From Bacteroidaceae bacterium (GTDB lineage: Bacteria; Bacteroidota; Bacteroidia; Bacteroidales; Bacteroidaceae), in NCBI GenBank assembly GCA_017615835.1, contig JAFZZI010000012.1, forward strand, positions 1-64,000: DNA of 64,000 nucleotides, given 5' to 3'. Both the position numbers and the translations under genes were made by a program. Below, one piece after another: positions 46,801 to 54,032 of the stretch. Each line of letters starts with the position of its first letter. Within the stretch, counting starts at the first letter, position 1. Under the pieces are notes generated by a model. It was given only the letters and a program-made list of their open reading frames with translations. It made no database searches and was not told the DNA's origin.

Positions 46801-48163
46801 GGTAATCGTCGAGGCCAACAAGCACGATGTCCAGATTGTGTTCAACGATCTGTTCACACAAAAGACACCGAGGGCGCTGGCAGCTTTCGTTACTGACAGC
46901 AGTACAACTTCTGAGACTCCTGAGGCTGGCTCTGGAGCCAGTCCGGTAGCTGGCAATATCGTTGACGACACCCCCGAGGCCATCCGGTATGCCCCGCTCA
47001 ATGCCCTGCTGAGCAGCAACACACTTGATGCTTTCCGCAACGGCAAGCGACAGCCGATTGGCGATGTGCTGCTGACCGGTTCTACGGGCTATCTGGGTAT
47101 ACACATCTTGAACGAGTTGCTGACAAATTATCAGGGTCATGTTGTCTGTCCTGTCCGCGCAAGGGGAGACGGAGAGGCGCTGAGCCATCTCAAGACACTC
47201 TACTTCTACTACTTTGGAGATACGGAGACTTTCAGCCATTTCGACGAGCGGGTCACAGTATTCGCTGCAGAAGTAACAAAGGCCGATGCATTCGACAGCC
47301 TGACGGGTAAGGCTTTTACCGTCATCAACTGCGTGGCCAACGTCAAGCATTTCTCTGCCGGCAACGATATCGAGATGGTCAACATCGAGTCGGTCCGACA
47401 TCTGATAACCTTCTGTCTGCGTACAGGTTCGCGCCTGATACATATCTCTACCAACAGCATTGCCGGCATCAGTATCGATAACGTACCTGGTCCGGAGGTC
47501 AGACTGACCGAGCAGGACTTATACATCGGACAGAATGTAGATGCCAACAAGTACATATATTCCAAGTTCAAGGCCGAGGAACTGGTGCTCGATTCTGTCG
47601 CACATCATGGCCTGAATGCCAAGATTATGCGTGTAGGCAATCTGTCGGCCCGTCAGAAGGACGGTGAGTTCCAGATAAACTTCAACACAAACAACTTCCT
47701 GGCCACTCTGCGCGCATACGTTGTCATTGGCATGGTGCCCTACGCAGCCCTTGACCAGCGTTTCGAGTTCTCACCAATCGATGAGGTGGCTCGTGCCATT
47801 CTGAAACTCTCTCAGACTCCTGTGGAGTGTACCGTGTTCCATCCTTCAAACACCCACCGTCAGTTCCTGTCTGATATCCTTACGGGTTTTGCAGAGGCTG
47901 GCATCACGTTGGAACGCGTGGAAAGCGAGACGTTCCAGCAGGCATTGGACCGGATGATGGAGAATCCTGACCTTGTCACTCTTCTTCGTCCGCTGATGGC
48001 CTACAATCTGAGCATGGGCCATAAGACCAGTTGGATAGAATCGACCAACGACTACACAACGCAGGTGCTTTACCGTCTTGGTTTCCAGTGGCCCACAACT
48101 GCCGTCGATTACGTCCATCGCTTTGTGGACACAATCGTCGGGTTCGACTATTTCAACGTATAG
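43829..48163 (+). CDS. Single-module nonribosomal peptide synthetase, C-A-T-R
   Basis: 1444 residues. Condensation domain (1-430) with HHLISDG at 131-137; adenylation domain (about 455-960) with YTSGSTGKPKG near 599-608, YGPTECTDD and LGRIDTQVKLRGFRIELGEIE; carrier domain with FFEIGGTSINA (phosphopantetheine Ser near 985); terminal thioester reductase (about 1080-1444) with LLTGSTGYLGIHIL and YIYSKFKAEEL. It should join an acyl or aminoacyl donor to one amino acid and release it reductively as an aldehyde or alcohol. Aligned by eye to GrsA, the pocket reads roughly D-A-E-G-T-G-V-D-D; no substrate can be assigned. No 4'-phosphopantetheinyl transferase is nearby. Confidence 0.93.
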   Translation: MKTYPLLQSQLGVFYDCLKFPQVMQYNIPCITELTDCIDLDRVEGAIQSIFVSRPEFRMRFFIDNDGEPRQYVDESKRLSVARRNMSESDFRQYAYHGFCRPFDIMGEEPLMRVELISTDEGKRYMLLDIHHLISDGTSYLVLFTQCDLQLAYEGKPLPAQEYGMLQFAEEEAAHIGDAEYERAKAVITEKYAGVDFATLSARPENPVGEMGQESAYISRALVDGWCKDNGFAPYQLFQAAFSYVLSRVMREEKVAYTTIYHGRRDPRVRQAYGMFVRTIPFMMEIRKEQTVREYIASVHQEMKETLSQLAYPFSHICRDLGVQPGISFNFTALPGWEEACRFGETLCPLVQQDRGDVFYDMLAHIFLAGDNYDIRMESSLTMNSRRQMRMMADAIKATMEHMMAQPDGAIDGISIVSDEEAERIVSLGAGKDIDVDLSKTFANLFTEQAGRTPDAVAVVDRDSQFTYGEMDRYSNALARQLIEFGVQPNDFVCVMLDRFKEFPLAVLAIHKAGAAYTPLDFEYPNERLGYMLENSESKVLITSHNVLEAKMAEGDFDTAAARTFFIDDFMAELSPGCNPDAAAPIDLSDPDGLAYMIYTSGSTGKPKGAILHQAGLRNFIAVVIDMEKLTADDRISGHRSFSFDAHIEDMYPVLTLGGSFHIMPTEIRKDLALIRQFLMDHKITGGGYSTAMTCLLLNSFDDLPIRFTTGGGEKMSGVYSDHIEIINVYGPTECTDDTSYYSIAPGCRIEDIPIGESVANNWNFIVDTSGNLVPQGVAGELCFAGVQVGRGYWRLPERTAKSFVDCPFVKQDRWGRPVRMYHTGDLCRWNDDGQIEYLGRIDTQVKLRGFRIELGEIESKALNIEGVRQAAAEVRKVAGNEHLVLYYTVVEGSTVDDESIRRVLASSSLADYMVPDVYMRLGVMPMTPNGKINRKALPIPEMKRATEFVAPEGEMEEMFCRIFSDVLKIKEVGATDNFFEIGGTSINAIKVIVEANKHDVQIVFNDLFTQKTPRALAAFVTDSSTTSETPEAGSGASPVAGNIVDDTPEAIRYAPLNALLSSNTLDAFRNGKRQPIGDVLLTGSTGYLGIHILNELLTNYQGHVVCPVRARGDGEALSHLKTLYFYYFGDTETFSHFDERVTVFAAEVTKADAFDSLTGKAFTVINCVANVKHFSAGNDIEMVNIESVRHLITFCLRTGSRLIHISTNSIAGISIDNVPGPEVRLTEQDLYIGQNVDANKYIYSKFKAEELVLDSVAHHGLNAKIMRVGNLSARQKDGEFQINFNTNNFLATLRAYVVIGMVPYAALDQRFEFSPIDEVARAILKLSQTPVECTVFHPSNTHRQFLSDILTGFAEAGITLERVESETFQQALDRMMENPDLVTLLRPLMAYNLSMGHKTSWIESTNDYTTQVLYRLGFQWPTTAVDYVHRFVDTIVGFDYFNV

Positions 48164-48166
48164 TTG

Positions 48167-48182
48167 TTGCCGATATTGGCAA
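48167..48182. promoter_or_regulatory. Decayed operator of the Fic remnant
   Basis: TTGCCGATATTGGCAA, the counterpart of the perfect palindrome at 57423-57438 with one base changed. The -7 region downstream (TACATTCG at 48190-48197) has also lost a consensus base compared with the intact copy. Confidence 0.6.
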
Positions 48183-48228
48183 GATTTATTACATTCGTGT
48201 GCTGAAATAAGTAAACTTGCCGATAGAC

Positions 48229-48418
48229 ATGGACCTGATAACTGTCACTCAATATGCTCAAATGCACGGCCTTCCGGAAAGGAGCGTGCGCAATTGGTAA
48301 AAAGGTTCAATTACCGTGGGCTCAGCGAATGGGGGCACGTCAACGGTTATCTGACCGACCCTGTCTTACCGCTCAGGACAAGTACAAGTCACTATTGGAC
48401 TATTTCAAGATTAAATAA
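48229..48418 (+). pseudogene. Internally deleted HTH-Fic gene remnant
   Basis: The first 23 codons (MDLITVTQYAQMHGLPERSV..) match the start of the intact gene at 57486 and then hit a TAA at 48298. About 700 bases are missing, and from about 48315 the sequence matches the last 110 bases of the intact gene (YRGLSEWGHVNGYLTD) with an extra one-base deletion. The promoter-operator region is shared too. The Fic active site is wholly lost. Confidence 0.85.
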
Positions 48419-48471
48419 TAACCAGGCCTAAAAAAAACAACCCGGTTAGAAGAAACCACAGATTTAACAAT

Positions 48472-49611
48472 ATGTACAAGACAAGCGGACAGATGAACAG
48501 CCGCATTGAGGTGGCCGATGCTCTGAGGGGGCTTGCTGTGGCAGGTATTATTCTGTTCCACTCAGTGGAGCATTTCAATACTTTTGCCAGAGATATTAAA
48601 TATACCCTTCCTTGTGACGGGACTGTATTCAACGTACTTCAGGCATTGCTTTCAGGCAAGATGTACGGGATTTTTGCCGTACTCTTCGGCCTGAGTTTCT
48701 TTATCATGCGCGATAATCAGGAGCAGAAAGGCAAGGATTTCTCACTCCGTTTTGCATGGAGAATGGTGTTGCTGTTTCTGTTCGGTGTGCTCAATGTCTG
48801 TTTCTATGACGGTGATATCCTTATAACATATGCCATATTGGGCCTGCTGCTGATCCCTGCCGGTTATCTTAATAACAAGTGGTTGTGGGCTATTACATTA
48901 CTATTGCTCATCCAGCCTATGGAAATTTATTCTCACCTGTTTGGCTGGCATCCGGATTCACAATGGGTCAATATGGGTTATTTCAAACTGATGCAGGGAC
49001 ATGATACTTTTCTCCATTCCGCTGCAACCAATCTCAAGATCGGTATTAAAGTAACATTGGGATGGTTCTGGTTCCACGGGCGTATAACACAGACATTAGG
49101 GCTCTTTTATCTGGGTCTGCTCATAGGACGTACCAGGTTGTTCTACAATGAAGATGATAAACTGAAAAAGTGGCGTGTAATACTTGTAGTTTCTGCACTG
49201 TCGGTAATTGCAGGTGCATTTGTAAAGTTCGGAAATTGGGATGATTTGCTGCATCCCATCTGGAATCTGGCAATACTGATGCTTATCCTTTCTGCCGCTG
49301 TACTGCTTTGGTACCGGTTCAAGGGATTCCGTAGCGTTTTCGGAAAGTTGGGGTTCTTTGGGCGCATGAGTCTTACCAACTATCTGCTGCAGTCCGTATT
49401 AGGCAGCCTCCTGTTCTATCAATGGGGATTCAGCCTGTACAATACACTGGGAACAACATGGTCTGCGTTGGTGGGATTAGGCATGATAGTATTCCAATAC
49501 AACCTACTTAAACTGTGGTCCAAGAATCATGAACGCGGACCATTGGAGGGTTTATGGCGCCGCCTCACCTGGCTGAAAATGACACGGGGAACCAATCCCA
49601 TTGTGTCATGA
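48472..49611 (+). CDS. DUF418 membrane protein
   Basis: 379 residues, about nine to ten membrane helices. N-terminal RIEVADALRGLAVAGIILFHS is the DUF418/YeiB signature and NYLLQSVLGSLLFYQWGF marks the C-terminal DUF418 region. A transporter role is sometimes proposed; nothing firm is known. A second start, MNSRIEV at 48493, is possible. The last codons lie inside a dispersed palindrome (49579-49609), so the repeat encodes its C-terminus. Confidence 0.88.
   Translation: MYKTSGQMNSRIEVADALRGLAVAGIILFHSVEHFNTFARDIKYTLPCDGTVFNVLQALLSGKMYGIFAVLFGLSFFIMRDNQEQKGKDFSLRFAWRMVLLFLFGVLNVCFYDGDILITYAILGLLLIPAGYLNNKWLWAITLLLLIQPMEIYSHLFGWHPDSQWVNMGYFKLMQGHDTFLHSAATNLKIGIKVTLGWFWFHGRITQTLGLFYLGLLIGRTRLFYNEDDKLKKWRVILVVSALSVIAGAFVKFGNWDDLLHPIWNLAILMLILSAAVLLWYRFKGFRSVFGKLGFFGRMSLTNYLLQSVLGSLLFYQWGFSLYNTLGTTWSALVGLGMIVFQYNLLKLWSKNHERGPLEGLWRRLTWLKMTRGTNPIVS
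49579..49609. repeat. Dispersed palindromic element, copy 2
   Basis: ATGACACGGGG ... ATTGTGTCAT, imperfect inverted repeat of about 31 bp spanning the stop codon of the DUF418 gene. Confidence 0.65.
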
Positions 49612-49685
49612 TTTATACCTTTGATATCACATTCCATAATCCGACGACTATAAACTAAGGACAACTGCAATAGTATATTCATTAT

Positions 49686-52088
49686 ATGAAAAGAATCATA
49701 CTGTCTATTTGCATGATGCTGGCAGCAGTGATGGCTGCAGCCCAGAGTAATCTTTCCACAGTCAACCTGGCAGAGGCCACAATAGTGTATAACGAAGCCG
49801 ATGCACCACTGGTAAAGCAGATGGCACAGGTGCTGGCCGATGACATTGAGCATATATCGGGCACAAGGCCACAGGTAAGTACGCGTAAAGTAAGCGGAGC
49901 CCAAATCATTTTGGGCACAGTAAACAAAGCCGGCCGTCACCGTGAACTTAAAGGTACATGGGAGCGCTATGCCATTGATACCAGCGACGGTAACATATAC
50001 ATAACCGGTTCTGATGCCAGAGGACTGGCCTACGGTGTGTTCCATGTGAGTGAGGCCATAGGTGTAAACCCGTGGTACTGGTTTGCCGATGTCCCCGTTG
50101 ACAAGAGTAACAAGCGTGTCTTTGAATACGCTGAGAACTGCGTGAGTCAGTCACCCAGCGTGAAGTATCGCGGTATCTTCATAAATGATGAGGACTGGGG
50201 CCTTAAGACGTGGGCCGAGCATACTTATGAGAAGGAGCTGGGCGATATAGGCCCAAAGACATACGACCGCGTATGTGAACTGATTCTGCGCCTCAAGGGC
50301 AATATGCTGGCTCCAGCCATGCACAGCTGCACAGGTGCTTTCTACAGTCACCCTGAGAGTCAGGTTGTGGCTGACAAATGGGGCATAATGATTACCACAA
50401 GCCACTGTGAACCGCTTCTGTTCAACAACGCCGCCCTCTCAGAGTGGGACAAGTCACGTGACGGTGAGTGGAACTATGAGACCAACAGTGCTACCATACT
50501 CAAGAAACTTGATGACCGCATACACGAGACCGCACAGTATGACAACATCTACACAATGGGTATGCGCGGTCTGCATGATGAGGCTATGCACGGCAGTTCT
50601 GATCCGGCCGAACGTGCCCGCACACTTGAGAAAGTATTCGGCGAGCAGCGTAAAATACTTGAAAAGTATAAGAAAAAGCCCTCAAACAAGCTGCAGCAGA
50701 TATTTGTACCCTACAAGGAGACGCTTGACATTTACGATGCCGGTCTGCGTGTACCCGATGACATAACCCTTGTGTGGCCCGATGACAACTACGGTTATAT
50801 GAAGCGCGTGAGCAACACCGAGGAGCAGAAACGCAGCGGTCACAGCGGAGTATATTACCATCTGAGTTATTGCGGAGTACCGCATGACAACCTTTGGATA
50901 TCTACCACCGCCCCCATGCTGATGTATGAGGAACTGCTCAAAGCCTACACCGCCGGGGCTGACCGCTACTGGCTGCTCAATGTGGGTGACATAAAGCCCA
51001 TGGAGATTGAGATGACCATGTTCATGGAGATGGCCTATGATTTCAATGCATTCAGCTATGACAATGTCAACAATTGGCAGGCCAAGTGGCTGGCGGGTAT
51101 TTTTGGTGTTAAAGGCGATGATTTGGAACCTGTATTCCAGAACATTCTTGACCATTACTACCGTCTGGCATGGGACCGCAAGCCTGAATTCATGGGGTAT
51201 GAGATGGAGTGGGACTCACGTGAGTACAGCCGCCTTTATGATACTGACTTCTCGTTTGAAACCGGTAGTGCACAAAAGCGACTTGTGGAGTATCAGGACA
51301 TTTGTTTTGATTACGATGTGATTGAGGGATCGGTTGACACTGAAAAGGTTCCGGCTCTGTTCCAGATGCTCGGTTACAGCCTGCATTCCGCCTATCAGAT
51401 GAACCGCAAGTTCCTTTACGCACAGGCAAACCATGAGACCGGCAATGTATTGTATGCCTATCAGACAAATCATGCTATAAATGAATTGGACAATCTGTTG
51501 AATCGCTACAACACCCAATTGGACGGCAAGTGGAACCAAATGATATCCGAAATCACTCCAGGATATACGGCTCTCTACCAGAACCTGCCGGAATACGTTG
51601 AAGAACCTACAACCCGTTTCCGCCTGCCGGACAACCAGCGCCACCTGGAATACTTGAACAAGATTGATTTATCAACCGTAAAAGCAAGCGAACCGTTTCG
51701 TATTCTTGAAGGCATAGGCACCGATTGGCAGGCACTTCAGATGGGACAGCCGCTTGACCTGGATGTAAAAGGCAGCATTGATATAACCGTTCCGGCGGGT
51801 ACACTCCACCAGAAAGCTGATTCCATACAACTCTGCATATCGGTAGTACCCATGTGGCCGGTAGCCACAGACCGCAGCAACCGCTTTGCGGTAAGTGTTG
51901 ATAACGGCCCTGCACAGGTGTGCGAGAACATATTCCAGGAATGGGGACGCGAATGGAAGATACAGGTCTTGGAGAACCGCAAGGAGTTCGTACTCACCCT
52001 GCCGCTTGACCAGACCCGCCGCAATCACACAATAACGCTCTCCATCATAGATCCCGGCCAGATTATCCAAAAGATTACTTACCAATGA
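49686..52088 (+). CDS. GH115 alpha-glucuronidase, second copy
   Basis: 800 residues with signal peptide (IILSICMMLAAVMAAAQ). Same family blocks as the enzyme at 18224: GLAYGVFHVSEAIGVNPWYWF, VKYRGIFINDEDWGLKTW, YTMGMRGLHDEAMHG and WPDDNYGYMKRV, with the C-terminal beta domain. The two differ widely in sequence, so they may act on different glucuronoxylan decorations. Head of a block with GH29 and GH54 genes. TACCTTTG at 49616-49623 may be the -7 element. Confidence 0.9.
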   Translation: MKRIILSICMMLAAVMAAAQSNLSTVNLAEATIVYNEADAPLVKQMAQVLADDIEHISGTRPQVSTRKVSGAQIILGTVNKAGRHRELKGTWERYAIDTSDGNIYITGSDARGLAYGVFHVSEAIGVNPWYWFADVPVDKSNKRVFEYAENCVSQSPSVKYRGIFINDEDWGLKTWAEHTYEKELGDIGPKTYDRVCELILRLKGNMLAPAMHSCTGAFYSHPESQVVADKWGIMITTSHCEPLLFNNAALSEWDKSRDGEWNYETNSATILKKLDDRIHETAQYDNIYTMGMRGLHDEAMHGSSDPAERARTLEKVFGEQRKILEKYKKKPSNKLQQIFVPYKETLDIYDAGLRVPDDITLVWPDDNYGYMKRVSNTEEQKRSGHSGVYYHLSYCGVPHDNLWISTTAPMLMYEELLKAYTAGADRYWLLNVGDIKPMEIEMTMFMEMAYDFNAFSYDNVNNWQAKWLAGIFGVKGDDLEPVFQNILDHYYRLAWDRKPEFMGYEMEWDSREYSRLYDTDFSFETGSAQKRLVEYQDICFDYDVIEGSVDTEKVPALFQMLGYSLHSAYQMNRKFLYAQANHETGNVLYAYQTNHAINELDNLLNRYNTQLDGKWNQMISEITPGYTALYQNLPEYVEEPTTRFRLPDNQRHLEYLNKIDLSTVKASEPFRILEGIGTDWQALQMGQPLDLDVKGSIDITVPAGTLHQKADSIQLCISVVPMWPVATDRSNRFAVSVDNGPAQVCENIFQEWGREWKIQVLENRKEFVLTLPLDQTRRNHTITLSIIDPGQIIQKITYQ

Positions 52089-52189
52089 CCCGTCAACTTG
52101 ATTTATACACGTTATGCATTTACTTTACGTAGAAATATCGACAAATCCTTTACGGCTGGAATTGAATTCATAAGAGAAAAACAAGGCAT

Positions 52190-53842
52190 ATGGAAAAGAA
52201 TCATTATTTCAAAATCATGTTTGGTGCTTTTGTATCAGCAGCCATTACGGTTATATCTGTAGCCCAGACGGAACCTGAATTCAAGGTGATTGTAAATACT
52301 GACAGTGAACCTGTCATGGCCGGACAGTTTGAGCCTACAATTGAAAGTCTGTCGGCATTTGAGTGCCCGGAATGGTTCCGTGATGCCAAATTCGGTATAT
52401 GGGCGCACTGGGGACCGCAGTGCCAGCCTGAGGACGGTGACTGGTACGCACGCAACATGTACACTCAGGGCGACCGCCAGTATCAGTATCAGATAGATAC
52501 TAAGGGACATCCGTCAGAATATGGATTCAAGGACTGGATACCCGACTGGAAGGCCGACAAGTGGAATCCGGACAGTCTTATTCATCTGTATCAGCAGGCC
52601 GGTGCCAAATATTTCATGGCTTTGGCAAACCATCATGACAACTTTGACATGTATGCAAGCCGGTATCAGCCGTGGAATTCAACAGCCATGGGACCTGAAA
52701 AGGATATAATAGGCGGATGGAAGGCTGCCTGTGACAAGTATGGCCTGACCTTCGGGGTGAGTGTCCATGCATCACATGCCTGGTGCTGGTATGAGACATC
52801 GCGCGGAAGTGACAAGACAGGACCTCTGGCAGGTGTTCCCTATGACGGATGGCTCACCAAGGCCGACGGCAAAGGTCTGTGGTGGGAAGGCTATGACCCG
52901 CAGGACCTCTATGCCCAGAATCACCCGCTAAGCGCAAACAACAGGTCCTGGGACTGGGAGCTTGACCGTGTGGTAACACCCGATCAGGCCTATTGTGACA
53001 AGTTCTACAACCGGACAATCCAACTCATCAATGACTATGATCCGCAGATAGTATATTTTGATGATACCTATCTGCCGTTATGGCCTGTTTCCGATGCCGG
53101 ACTTAAGATTACCGCCCACATGTATAACCGCAGTATGTCTCTGAATAAAGGCAAGAATCAGGGAATCATCACGGGAAAGGTGCTCAATGACTGGCAGAAA
53201 GAGACTATACTGTGGGATGTGGAACGCGGTGCGCCTGACAGAATCCAGGATAAGCCCTGGCAGACCTGCACCTGCATAGGTCAGTGGCATTATGACAAGC
53301 ACGTTTATTACAATGACGGTTACAAGAACTCTTCCCAGGTAATCACGATGCTGGTCGATGTGGTTTCAAAGAACGGCAATCTGCTCCTGAGCGTTCCTCT
53401 TAAGGGTGACGGTTCACTTGATCCCACTGAATACAAGGTGGTCAAGGCCATCGGCAACTGGATGCAGATAAACGGCGAAAGCATATACGGAACACGTCCT
53501 TGGAAAAGATACGGTGAAGGGCCCAATGCCGATGCCTCAAATCCCATCCACGCACAGGGATTCAATGAGGGCAGGTTAAAATATACTTCAGCAGACCTTC
53601 GTTTCAACTGCAAAGGTGACAAAATCATTTATGTAACGGTGATGGATGTTCCTGAGAAGGATATCACAGTAGCCAGTTTAGGATCAAAGACTGAATACAA
53701 CAACCGGAAGATTAAGTCCGTCTCCCTGCTCGGCAGCGATGAAAATGTTTCCTGGACGCAGAACAGCAATGAACTCACCATAGGCAAACCGTCAGCCGTA
53801 CCAACTCCTGAAGCTATAGTTTATAAAGTCACCTTGCGATAA
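52190..53842 (+). CDS. GH29 alpha-L-fucosidase
   Basis: 550 residues with a signal peptide ending near VISVAQ. GH29 signatures: WFRDAKFGIWAHWGPQC, GAKYFMALANHHDNFDMY, and QIVYFDDTYLP, where an Asp is the expected nucleophile. GH29 removes alpha-linked fucose; a few members take other 6-deoxy or hexose sugars. The last 90 residues form a beta-sandwich. Neighbours suggest a fucosylated plant hemicellulose or pectin side chain as substrate (inference). Confidence 0.9.
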   Translation: MEKNHYFKIMFGAFVSAAITVISVAQTEPEFKVIVNTDSEPVMAGQFEPTIESLSAFECPEWFRDAKFGIWAHWGPQCQPEDGDWYARNMYTQGDRQYQYQIDTKGHPSEYGFKDWIPDWKADKWNPDSLIHLYQQAGAKYFMALANHHDNFDMYASRYQPWNSTAMGPEKDIIGGWKAACDKYGLTFGVSVHASHAWCWYETSRGSDKTGPLAGVPYDGWLTKADGKGLWWEGYDPQDLYAQNHPLSANNRSWDWELDRVVTPDQAYCDKFYNRTIQLINDYDPQIVYFDDTYLPLWPVSDAGLKITAHMYNRSMSLNKGKNQGIITGKVLNDWQKETILWDVERGAPDRIQDKPWQTCTCIGQWHYDKHVYYNDGYKNSSQVITMLVDVVSKNGNLLLSVPLKGDGSLDPTEYKVVKAIGNWMQINGESIYGTRPWKRYGEGPNADASNPIHAQGFNEGRLKYTSADLRFNCKGDKIIYVTVMDVPEKDITVASLGSKTEYNNRKIKSVSLLGSDENVSWTQNSNELTIGKPSAVPTPEAIVYKVTLR

Positions 53843-53869
53843 GGGATATGAATCGTCTGTTTTATCTTT

Positions 53870-54025
53870 ATGAGAATTACCCGTCTTGATACTGCCTTTC
53901 TATTAATTGTTTCTGTAACTTGCATTCATCTGGTTTCAGCAACAGACAAGAGGTCTGTTCCCGGTGACTCTGAGTCAACAGATATCTGGAATCACAGCTA
54001 CTTCGGCATTAACTTCAAAAACTAA
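53870..54025 (+). CDS. Possible 51-residue exported peptide
   Basis: A frame of 51 codons with an N-terminal hydrophobic segment (DTAFLLIVSVTCIHLVSA) that looks like a signal peptide, then a polar tail ending FGINFKN, stopping 7 bases before the GH54 ATG. A -7-like TATCTTTA overlaps its ATG, so it may instead be untranslated leader or the start of a lost secreted protein. Confidence 0.3.
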   Translation: MRITRLDTAFLLIVSVTCIHLVSATDKRSVPGDSESTDIWNHSYFGINFKN

Positions 54026-54032
54026 CCTGATT

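Noticed and set aside
46526..47443. 305-codon open frame on the minus strand
   Set aside because: Antisense to the carrier and reductase domains of the NRPS gene, with no family signature or promoter.
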